Source: Membranipora membranacea (lineage: Eukaryota; Bryozoa; Gymnolaemata; Cheilostomatida; Membraniporidae). Taken from it: a DNA stretch of 60,000 nt. Location: assembly GCA_914767715.1 (NCBI GenBank), contig OU612067.1:15073001-15133000 (forward strand). The letters run 5' to 3'. Both the position numbers and the translations under genes were made by a program. A model generated the notes under the pieces. The model saw nothing but the letters and a program-made list of their open reading frames with translations. It was not told the DNA's origin and ran no database searches. This document shows positions 50,601 through 60,000 of this stretch, one piece after another (the stretch's first letter is position 1; each line of letters begins with the position of its first letter).

Positions 50601-53600
50601 CTTTGTTCTGATCATTGCGTGCCTTTTTCTTGTATAGGTTTCTGGAATAACTAAATAACAATTGATAAAATTATTTCAAAAGTGATGAAAAATCGCAGCT
50701 GTTTGGTCTGTTAGTCTATGCATGGGAGCCAAGACTGGAGCGGCGACCACCCGATTGAAGAAAACTGCGACCATCCCGGTTCGCCCAGAAAACCAGGGGA
50801 ATCCAAACCACCTTTCGATCTTTAGTCCTACATGTAGAAAAATGATAGAATCATTTTATAGAAAAAGCCGCTAATTACAATGTGTGATGTTCAGCAAAGG
50901 GTCCTCATCTTTAGCAACATCTGCTATTAAGAAGCATACATCAAGTCCAGTTTACGAATCAGGAAAATCACGGATATCTTGACATAAATAGTATATGAGA
51001 AAAGTTTTTTTTCCTCAATTGCTCATTCCTTGACAAGAAGCCCCAGTCTAACTTGAGCTTTTCACTGTTCTTTTTGTTACACTAAGAGCTTCAAAACGAT
51101 ACCAAAACCTCAAAGGTGTGTGTATACCTTTATAAAATATTACAACACAAATTGCTAATCATGCAGCTTGAAAGTCGGTATGCTGCATGGTGTACACGTC
51201 AACGACATCTAATAATACACATCAGCTGGTACATGACGCACTATGAGAACATAAGCCTTGTCTCGCGGCTACTTTTTTGGTTTGTAGCCATGTGACAAGT
51301 CTATGAGAACAGTGTTAGACAACTGGACTATAATTATGGGGTTGAGATCCGCAAAACTGGGTGATTCTATGGTGAGTTATTAAGTCTATGGTGATACCTA
51401 ACATATGTTCAGCTAAGCTCAACAGTTTGAGGGCCGTTTGAGGGCCGTTTGAGGGCCGTCTAGACAATATATCATGTCAATATCTAGGCACTGGTTGCAG
51501 CTTTTGATTAATATGACTAGAAAGGTTTATGTACACACAATTCACATCATAATTATCATCAGTTCAAGAAAGAAAGTTCATAGGCACAAGCCTATTATCC
51601 AGCGGAAGATCAGCTGAAAGACTACTCAAATACCAATGCATGTTACAGTAGGACAGAATCTTATGATGAACTTATGTGAGATTTGCGTGGTGAAAAATTC
51701 TAATGCTCATTTGGACATGAGCTATTGATGTTGGAAGTTGGCGCTCATTCCCTGCATGATGATGTCACTCGTCACTGAAACTATAACATGCGTTGGTCTT
51801 TGGGTAGTCTTTAAAAGCTACATATTATGACTATAGTTTGTTGTTACCTTGTTGTTCGGTAGCGCTCATGAGATCCCCGTCCTCATTTGATGCCGCAGTC
51901 TTATCACTGCTCTCAGCAGAAGAACTGACATCCGATGTTTGCATGGCTAGCGAAATAGCAGGATCGCCCTAAAGAACCAGGTGATATACGAAACAACAAA
52001 GCAGTTCACTTAATTCAAACTTCTGGGGACCACAATATTTTGTCCTTATTAAGCAGAATTTGGATAAAGTGACATTAGAATGCATCGGGATCTGGCTGAA
52101 GATACCAATTTTCCTTGTCTGAATTAACAGGAGTTTTGAATTATAAAGTTTGACTTAACCAGATTACACTGCATTCTATTATATACAGAGCATGTCCTGA
52201 CTAAAATTAGTGCACCATGGTAAATGTGGGAATAATGGATTAAAGAGAGAAAGAGTGCCATTCAGATTTCCGCAATCTTCAGATTTATGTTAGAGACAAG
52301 TTACAATAACCATAGGAGGTAGGCTAACAGCGCTTGATAATCAACATCTTACAGGTAGTACCTTAATAGTCTGAGATGCATTTCATCTTTTATCATCACC
52401 TTAGTAGTCAGGTTAGCAACATTTCAAAAATGCATCACTATACCCTGGGGTTCCAACAGGCCAAAGGCTAAGGTTATAATTAGCATGATTGTCTGGAAAT
52501 CAAAGAAAACAATATCATGTGACACTCTTTAACCTTACCATGTGTGGCAGTAGTTGATCAGCACCCCAGACAAACATAGCACCAAGTAAGAATCCAGCGG
52601 CTGCAGGTACAAACGACCATTTGCCATCTTCACCGTATAATCCTGATTCTGTAGCCATTTCTATAGCCGGGGCTAATAATGACCAGTATGACGCGGCAGT
52701 CATCACCTAAAGTGCAGTATACATTAAATAAACAAAACTGCGCTTCTACGCCTCACAGAAGGCTAAAGCAATTGCCAGAGAAAGGTTCGCAATTTATCGC
52801 TAGCTTAAAACCTCATTTCTGACTACTCCAGCCTGGCAAAATTTGCTCTAGCTAACTAGCTAGATTAATTTGATGCTATAAGAAACTGTAAGTCTGTATT
52901 AATATGTAATCAGGCCCTACAGATGAATGTATTTGTCTCCGGTCTGTCATAGCAGAAGACAATCACAAGACTCTTGAAATTGCAGTCAACTTTTGTAAGA
53001 TACCACATTGCAGCTGCAGAGTTTTCAGAAGTCTTGCAAGACCCTTGGGACTGCTCAGATTTTTGTGGTTCAAAATGCAAAATGGCAGTAACTTATTGCA
53101 AGACCCTTTTATGCCATATGAGTTGTTTAATTTTGTGATAATGGTCAGGCTAGAGACGTTTGCAGATGACCACAGGATGATAAATGATTATATTCACGAT
53201 GAGATCCCTAGTGTTTGAATCAATAAACTCCCGCTCCCCCAGGACCATCAACAGAGGGAGAAGTAGTTCATAGTTAGAAGTGAGAGGAAAATTTAGAGAA
53301 AACAGAGATTAAATTAACTCATTCTGTTTAAAGTGTTAATCAATGTCAATGAAATGCTGTCATTTCCTTTGGGATAAAATATTTTCTATTATTTAATTGC
53401 GGAGATAGGGATCAAACGGTTTTTGATGTTGTTTCAAAATGCATTAATATATTGTATACTCTATAACACTTTGTCTAGTTGGATAAGATTGTTGTTGTGG
53501 CTATATAAAAAAAGAACACGCTGTGTAAACAATTTTATTGTTACAATACTCACCCCAGCTGCGAATCCAAGACTACCATCTAACACTTCTCTCTAAAAAT

Positions 53601-54717
53601 ATAGAATCAACACCTGGGTAACACATATGCTTGCCTCGAAAGCATTGTCACGTTTCACAGAAATCAATTTCAGTTATTTTTATTAAAGAAAACCAGATCA
53701 ATAATTGCACAAAAAGGTAGGCTGTAGTTGTGATTTAACCTCACCAAAAAAAACTCCTCACTTCATTGCTCAACAAAAGTGAAGTGTAAAAATAATAAAT
53801 GAATTAAAAGTCAAGAGGACTCAAATCAATAGCCCTATAGGCATATTGTGTCAGCGTAAGAGTTTAGAAATTACCACAAAGCTCGAAGCAGTGTGCCATT
53901 CGGATTTTTATTAACACTATCATTTGGGCCAATCTAAACATGACTCGCAAGCAGGGCTGGGTTACGCTAAAATCTCTAGAATCTAAAAAGTATGGCCCAA
54001 ACTTCAGTCCTTGTCCATCCTTGTCGATGCACGCAAGTCACATGGACCACAAAATATGCACACATTTCAGCGATTTGTTCGAGGACAGTAATAAAGGCCT
54101 CTTCTCTGTGAGAAAAGTAAAGTGCTTCAACCACTGGATTACTTGACCACATCCACTGGACTTGCACAAACTTATGGGTGCTTCTGCACTCAGCAAGATG
54201 TTTCTTTGATTGGGTGTTTAAGTGAATGGTTAGGAGAACAATGGTTGTTATATATAGATTCTGCATTCCAGGTAATGTGCCATGTTGGGATCGCAAGCAT
54301 ATCAGCACCGCACTACACTGACATCCAAAATCACTTCACCAAGATATACTTAGGTACAGAAGAGAAGTTCCGGAAGAGAAGTTGTTCTGTTTGGAGACCA
54401 TCATGATAAGACCCAACACTACATGTGCATGATCCAGTGTGTTAAAGAACATATACTTACTAGCATGGAGTAACAAACAGGGTTACAGGGTTACTCCTTG
54501 ATACCAAGTCAAAGAAGTAACTAGTTACTGTAACATCTAGTTTTTTTCAGAAGGATAGATAGTTAGTAGCCGTAGTCAAGCAAGGAGTTAGTTAGGTCCT
54601 AAGACAAACCTTGCCACTTTTGAAGACGAAGACAAGTGCTGCACCAAGAGCAGTAAGTCCCCAAGTGAAGAGTGTACCCAGTGCAGACTGGTACAAGGGG
54701 CTGAGCCCTTCGATCAT
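44612..54717 (-). CDS. SLC39A11: SLC39A11 / ZIP11 zinc transporter
   Basis: ZIP-family transporter that moves zinc toward the cytosol; the vertebrate protein is placed in Golgi or nuclear membranes. Nine exons: 54717-54610, 53592-53554, 52706-52539, 51968-51848, 50556-50389, 49738-49669, 49241-49143, 45816-45658, 44690-44612. Phases agree throughout and give 336 residues, close to the human length of about 342. Signatures: [18 protein letters not shown] at the start, [20 protein letters not shown], the metal-site HNIPEG at 198-203, a second NFPEG at 235-239, [10 protein letters not shown], and the end [14 protein letters not shown]. The hydrophilic loop (about 106-185) is low-complexity, as in relatives. 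Exon 5 was started at 50556 because that acceptor keeps phase; an upstream acceptor would add LPD-like residues resembling other ZIP11s but breaks phase, so a small missed exon is possible. The intron within HNIP|EG carries tandem copies of its own donor. Confidence 0.93.
46419..46443. repeat. Short hairpin in a ZIP11 intron
   Basis: 11-base arms ACAAATGTACC and GGTACATTTGT around TTT, next to an AT-rich ATAATA tract. Confidence 0.8.
50271..50403 (-). repeat. Seven-copy 19-bp tandem array repeating a 5' splice site
   Basis: Seven exact units of TACACAATATACCAGGTAA (minus strand). The first unit straddles the end of ZIP11 exon 5, where ATACCA|G is followed by GTAA (exon end 50389). The other six lie in the intron and each repeats the exon-end sequence plus donor, with potential exon ends at 50370, 50351, 50332, 50313, 50294 and 50275. 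More decayed units may extend to about 50250. Confidence 0.95.
51425..51457. repeat. 11-bp tandem repeat x3 in a ZIP11 intron
   Basis: Three exact units of GTTTGAGGGCC. Confidence 0.9.
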
Positions 54718-55568
54718 ATTCTATTCTGTGATTGAGAAGTTGGTAACAGATAATTTTGGTGATCCACAAAATTTAAAATCCACGTCCTTCCCAATTAGAC
54801 TAATTATCCTTACCTATCAACTTCGATTGCAACCTGGGCTCAAATGAAATCCCTCAAGAGAACATCAAATTATTATGGGGCTATTATCTAGCGAGTCAAT
54901 TAGATCATTGTTTGAGGTAGGTTGGATTTGGTGATTGCATCCTCCTGCCTTTCTAGAAGACAACTCTGCAAAAATCTCCTTCCTTTCAGACATGCTTACA
55001 TTAGAGTGAGAGGGTTGTTGTCCCAGCTTTACTTCTTACATTCAATTTCACCATAAGGAATTTAAACTACCTGGATGTGAACCTGGTCTGGACGACAGAT
55101 TTTTCAAAAGTATTAAATAGGTGTTCCACCCACAAAGATGTTGTATGGATGTCAAAATAGGCTATTACTTCCAGACAAGGCTCTGTACTAGCTCGCAAAC
55201 ACAATTGTTTGTGGTGTTACAAGAGGGAGGGGGGAGGATACATAAAAATTGAACAAATTTAGGTTGAAACACAAAACAAACCACCAAATCAACAAGTCTA
55301 GCATATCGACTCCTTTGACCCCAGCATCATTGCTCAATCAAGTTTGTGATAGCATGAAATATCCGGAGGTGTTAACGGTTGATTCATATTCATCCTCAAA
55401 TTATTGTGTTTATCATGTTTATTTGAAAATATAGCAGAAGCAAAATATGTTTTGTAAACATAAAATAACACTGGGTAGACATTGTTAAAAATACTGTGGG
55501 TGAAGCGCAAAAATGTAGTACAAAAAAAAGAAGCATTTTCATGATTTTCATCATAGATAAATAGATAA
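54718..55568. other. Intergenic region upstream of ZIP11
   Basis: About 850 bases hold the presumed ZIP11 promoter and the 3' flank of the upstream membrane-protein gene. No core promoter element was convincing. Confidence 0.4.
55418..55423 (-). promoter_or_regulatory. Candidate poly(A) signal of the membrane-protein gene
   Basis: AATAAA on the minus strand about 150 bases past the stop at 55569-55571. Confidence 0.5.
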
Positions 55569-58500
55569 TTATGATGTATTTGAGCGTCCTTGTTCTGTCT
55601 GTTTTTGAATATATTCAAATTTGTATTTGCCTCCTCCGAATATTTTACTGTCTCCTGACCTGTCTTTAGCAGTCGTCCTCACTGTCTGTGCCGTATAGCA
55701 TAGTGGCAACACGAGTGGTGTGGACAAGTCTAGAGATATATCCAACCTATAAAATCAAAGTCGAAATAACAGTTTATGTGGTTATCAACATTAACATAGG
55801 GTGAGTGGATAGGAAAACACAACAAGCAACAATCCTAAATTGTGCAGACCATAAATATTCTGTTTTTCATCAAGTACATTATGATCGCTTCTCGGCCTAT
55901 TGGCTAAGATCAAAGTGTCACTGGCAATGGCCGATTAGTGCCAGTTCAGTTTTGGCAGCTTGCTGCACACTTATGATCAGGAGGTCCTCTATGGCCTCAC
56001 CTCTAGGATGCATTCTAGTTTTCTAGAATGTATCACATTCTCAGTATGAGGATTAGGGCACCTTGCGTCCCTCTTTAGGGGCAGCCCAATCTTCTGTTTC
56101 TTAGCAAACAGCAAGTACATGAAAAGATCTGCCAACTTCTATCATAAAAATTTAGGGCCACCATATTAAGTTTTCATAATACTAGAACGAATCTTTTCAA
56201 TCTGCTCTGGTGGAGGAGGGATATGTCATAGTTGAACAAATTTGTTCTAACATAAGTTCCTTCTCTATTTACTTGCATTCTACCCTAAATTTTGCCAATG
56301 TGTTGGCTCTGATTGGTGGGTGCCCACCCACCAATCAGAGCCAGCACATTGGCTACCCTAAACGCAAGCTTTCTTGTAAAATCAGGATTTAGATTCAAAA
56401 TATGTGATTGTTTTTAAACAATTATATTATGTATATGGACAAAAACAAATCTAATATTATCAATATAATTTTATTTACCTGTCCGGATTAGATTTGTAAG
56501 CAGACAAGAGTATAAGAAGCTGACTGAGATACCAGACAGCGCTCGCGAATATAACAGTGAGAGAGTCAGCTGTGAGCGGCTCTGTACATCTCAGTAGAGG
56601 GGCGAGTAGTACACTCGGGTAGTGACATTGTATGGTTAGTATGAGGAAGGTTACTGGAGGTACTAAACTAACCGCTATCACATAACTCACTCTGTAATAA
56701 ACAGTCACAACTAAATTATATTATATCGTATTATAAAAGCAGTCAGAAAGGTGCAGTCACACTGCAGATTTTCCAACTTGCATCAGATCTTTCCCTTAGA
56801 TCATATGGTTAGATGTTATATTTTACTTAACCTATTATTGAGAGCAAGCGAAATATTTTTTACATATCATAAGTGTAAAGGCTTTTGTGTTATTGGCGGC
56901 GAATTGATTTTTAAAAAAACTGGGTGCATAAAAGACTCAGCTCCTCGAAACCTGTCTTATGCTGCTACACCACCAGAGGGAACAAACATGTTACCACGCT
57001 ACAGTTTATGACTGCCTGATGGTTGCGACATGAGTTAATTGTTTCAACCATGCCCTCACAAGCTCATTAATAATTCCTATTGGGATAGACCTAAATTGAT
57101 CAGTTTCCCCTTTCGTCACTGTAGAAAAAGCATCTTCTTGACACATGTACAGCATCATCTGGATCAAATTTCATTTTTCCATCATTCAACATCATTTAAA
57201 AATGTGGTTGCAGTAAAACTGCAGACAACTGCTATAATCATTTGATATACTTACAGTGTCAGATCCCACTGACAGGCAGCTTTGACAGCTATAAGACAGA
57301 TTAGAGATGAGCAGACAAGTACTATGGAGAGCACCTTGTGTGTACTGTCATAATATTCTATAAACTCTGACATCTCATCACTGTCACTATAAGCCTTCAT
57401 TATATACCCGTATAATTTATTATAAGCCTGGCAAAAAGAAAAAGTTGATGTTCCTGTTAATTTTCTACAAATGTGTAATAGTATAGAGCAATTGACTTTG
57501 ACTATTGACTACTATTATGTTAGAAAAAGTTTCCTCCCTCTGTGGACCGGAGGTGCCTAAATACAGACTTTTGCAATATCATTTTGGCTACAACAGAGGG
57601 AACAAAGCAAGAAAATAGTTATATGGGTTATTAGAGATCTGAGTTATCTTCTCATTCTACACGAAAAGCAACCACCAATGTTTCAGGTTTACTCGTTAAA
57701 AGGTATTCTTACAAACAATCATATACAGGTCTTAAGTTGATGAAAAAAAGATATGTAGTTGATAATGTTATGCCATTAACTCGCAATGGAGCCGTCTGAG
57801 TACTTAGACTAGTAGTTTTACCTCTTTGGTTTGATTACTGTAGCGGCCTTCCAAGATGACAGTCTGTAGCCTCATTTTGGCTAACCTGAACTGTGTAGTG
57901 TTTTCTGAGTGAACAAGATCAATAAACTCATCAACCATCTTCATTATCCTCTCTGTAGGAACCTTAAAGAAGAAATTAATACACTTGTCATCAGGCTCAT
58001 GTATGACCTAAAATATCTTAAACCAGGAAATTAACAGTGCCAAAGTAATGAAATCCTGATGTGGTTTCTAGAAAGAGCAAAAAAATTAATGAGTTACCCT
58101 GTCCAGCCTGATGATTGGGTGGATGTGAGTTTGTGAATTTTCATAATATGAACTTCTTGGCAAATCAGAATATGAAATATTGTGACAGTAGTACGGTTAT
58201 ATTATGACGGTCATAAATATACAGGACAAATTGGCTGGACTCTATATCTGGTGGTGCATCACATTTCGGGCTGGGTTAGTCTGGGGGACCCTAAAAGCCC
58301 CCTAATCAGTCCAGATAGTTGGTGTTACCCTACCAAATAGGGCTACTTGTCATGTATCACCATAAATGATGCTAACTTACCAGAGCAGCCTCTTTTCTAA
58401 TTTTTTGAGGTAAATATTCAGAATCCCCAAACTTTTCTCTCTCATCCCAGGTCATGAACTCTTCTGGTGGAGGTGTCATTTCTTGACTCATAATCTGCTC

Positions 58501-59349
58501 ATCCTCGCTCAGAAATCTCTCCAGATCATTTCTCACTCCTTGTATGCTTATACCCAACTGTAGAGCTGCAGAAATTATATAAAATGCATTTAGTATAACA
58601 TTATTTACTATAATACAATTGATATAATTGAGTTTATGTAGTATCAAAATGTGCTTGGCTACATAAAACCATCAGATTTATTGTTGTGAGAAGATGAGTC
58701 AAAAAATAATAGCAAAGAAGGGCTGCATGGGAGACCCGGCTAGATATGCTGAAGTTAACTCGAAACAGAATCAAGGAACAACATATTGTATTAAGAGTTC
58801 TTCTTTAATACCTACAGGGAAACTATTCAAAAATATAAGAAATGAAATAATTAGCTCTGAATAAACTCAAATCTAAGTGAATGCCAAATCGAATCAGTCT
58901 CAGCCCAAATCAAAGTTATGAAAAAAGGAATTTCCGTTGCATGCTCTGGCTTGACTTATGTTGCAGAACTCCTAGTGGAATATTGCGCCAGAATCGCCTG
59001 CTGCACTTCCATAATTTGTAATTCTTGTTATTTTATCATTCTAGGATTGTTATTGTTTTCGTAATTATTATTATTATTATTATTAAATCATTATGAGATT
59101 AGATCTTACCTGATTTATCTGAGCAGTCTGTGTTTATATACTCTGGAGCCCAGACATACAGAAAGACGAATACGCACACAACCTTCCATAACGGTATCAA
59201 TAGTCTGGCTCTCAGTCTACTGTTTTCTATTTTCTTTTTTAGTGCAAGGAGGCCAAGTTCACGACCGCATATCTTTTTATCACAGGTAATGTAGCTATCC
59301 ATCCATGCCATAGGTATCATAAACACAGACAATATGATGGCCAGCATCT
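55569..59349 (-). CDS. Unrecognised multi-pass membrane protein, C-terminal part
   Basis: Six exons (59349-59110, 58565-58381, 57962-57822, 57427-57255, 56691-56479, 55746-55569) join in phase and end at TAA, giving about 376 residues; the first exon opens at an acceptor, so the gene probably starts beyond 60000. Visible parts: a hydrophobic segment (MLAIILSVFMIPMAW), a basic loop, a second segment (LWKVVCVFVFLYVW), then a hydrophilic stretch of about 150 residues with two N-glycosylation sequons (NTT, NQT). Three more hydrophobic segments follow (LSIVLVCSSLICLIAV; VIAVSLVPPVTFLILTI; FASAVWYLSQLLILLSAY), then a polar tail ending EQGRSNTS. I could not match it to a family. The order of membrane segments near the end faintly recalls the membrane region of animal chitin synthases, but no glycosyltransferase domain is present and I do not assign it. 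Confidence 0.75.
55884..56111 (+). mobile_element. U2 snRNA-headed SINE-like element, copy 2
   Basis: It begins with ATCGCTTCTCGGCCTATTGG then CTAAGATCAAAGTGT, almost identical to the first 35 bases of U2 snRNA, and then diverges before the branch-recognition sequence. GGTCCTCTAT in the body recalls the U2 stem II region. The remainder matches copy 1 at 8075-8329. CAAGTACAT occurs just upstream (55871-55879) and directly downstream (56112-56120), which fits a target-site duplication. It sits in an intron of the unrecognised membrane-protein gene. Confidence 0.8.
56294..56353. repeat. 60-bp near-perfect palindrome
   Basis: 29-base arms (56294-56322 and 56325-56353) with one mismatch around a CC spacer. 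Each arm contains GCTCTGATTGGTGGGTG or its complement. CCAATCAGAG includes a CCAAT-type motif in both orientations. Confidence 0.95.
57765..57812. repeat. Half-copy of the 13829-13982 inverted-repeat element
   Basis: ATGCCATTAACTCGCAATGG then AGCCGTCTGAGTACTTAGAC parallels ATGCCACTAACTCACAATGC then AGCCGTCTAAGCACTTACAC in the right arm of the first element. Confidence 0.55.
59063..59086. repeat. (TTA)n microsatellite
   Basis: About eight TTA/ATT units in an intron of the membrane-protein gene. Confidence 0.85.
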
Positions 59350-60000
59350 CTGAAATATGAAGCGGAGGATTGTTATATTGAGGAAGTCCTTACATCCCTC
59401 ATTGCATAAGAAGGAACCGATCATTTAATGTGAACTCTTCACTTTTCAGAACCTGACTCCACTGCACTGAATTATACATTCAATCACCTGAGAGAAAAAG
59501 TTCAATACATGCAATAGGAGAAGTTAGTCAATAATACCAAGCACAGATATGATATGCATAGAAATAAAGTTTTTTTATAACGCAAATGATGTGTTCTATG
59601 TTAGCTTCTAATTCTGGCGACTAACTTCTTGTTTTTAAGCTAGCATGGTGAAGATTAGGGAAAATTTCCACTGATCGAGTATGACTCCAAGGAATCTTTC
59701 AGCCTATGAATATTCTATGCGCTCTTGAGCATCAAGGTCGAATTTCATAAGCAAGCTCAATGATTGGTCGACAATCAACCAATTAAATTCCGTATACTTG
59801 AAGAAGGATTACAAATCATACTCATTATTGCAAAAAAAATTAAAAATTTTAATTATGTCCAGAATAGAGTAAGCGGATTTGTATGGAAACCTACACTTTA
59901 ATGTTTTTATAATACTAATCTCCGCATCCTAGACAAAGTGGTAGATTAGATATAGGTTTAAGGTCTTTTAATTAAACCAAATTAGGTTAATGAAGGTCAT
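59350..60000. other. Window end: upstream intron of the membrane-protein gene
   Basis: AT-rich sequence with no exon that I could recognise. Confidence 0.4.

Noticed and set aside
53976-54406. Overlapping frames on both strands in ZIP11 intron 1
   Set aside because: Neither matches a family. They sit in an intron and look like chance open frames.
55569-55746. Last exon of a full chitin synthase
   Set aside because: The frame ends in a stop with no glycosyltransferase domain, and ZIP11 begins directly downstream.
55884-56111. A functional U2 snRNA gene
   Set aside because: The branch-recognition sequence and the rest of canonical U2 are missing, and short direct repeats flank the element.
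1-60000. CRISPR arrays, operons or bacterial mobile elements
   Set aside because: The sequence is clearly animal nuclear DNA; the tandem arrays seen have no spacer-repeat structure.

Overview
This window is nuclear DNA of an animal. Every protein gene is split by introns, and the products are metazoan families: a kinesin-3 motor, the synaptic scaffold PICK1, a class A GPCR, a SoxE transcription factor and the zinc transporter ZIP11. The AT-rich composition, many conserved-looking introns, a surviving U12-type AT-AC intron and a SoxE protein with the vertebrate-like dimerisation block suggest an early-branching animal with a well-preserved gene structure, perhaps a cnidarian. The phylum is an inference, not something the sequence proves.

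Layout. (1) 1-9622, minus strand: the 5' part of a KIF28/KLP-6-like kinesin-3 gene, 11 exons covering motor, neck and most of the FHA domain; its 3' end lies beyond base 1. One 3.4-kb intron (2198-5627) contains a complete two-exon PICK1 gene on the opposite strand (3153-5074) and a tRNA-Thr(AGT) gene (2501-2572). (2) 11084-15845, minus: a five-exon rhodopsin-type GPCR with an unusually long C-tail. (3) 20050-22161, minus: a four-exon SoxE gene with a TATA box. (4) 22162-44611: about 22 kb with no recognisable gene, holding MITEs, a tRNA-type SINE, foldback elements, palindromes and short tandem repeats. (5) 44612-54717, minus: a nine-exon SLC39A11 (ZIP11) gene. (6) 55569-59349, minus: the last six exons of a multi-pass membrane protein that I do not recognise; it probably continues past base 60000.

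The genes do not form a pathway. The arrangement that matters is structural: PICK1 and a tRNA nested in a kinesin intron, and introns that carry young mobile elements.

Most notable observations: a SINE-like retroelement whose 5' end is derived from U2 snRNA (two copies, each with matching short flanking repeats); a 19-bp tandem array in ZIP11 that repeats an authentic 5' splice site seven times at the codon encoding part of the metal-binding HNxPEG motif; an AT-AC U12 intron and a GC-AG intron in the same kinesin gene; and a four-copy CAGGGCCGTAG-ended MITE family.

Exon boundaries were assigned by eye from family similarity, splice consensus and reading-phase agreement. No transcript or database evidence was available.
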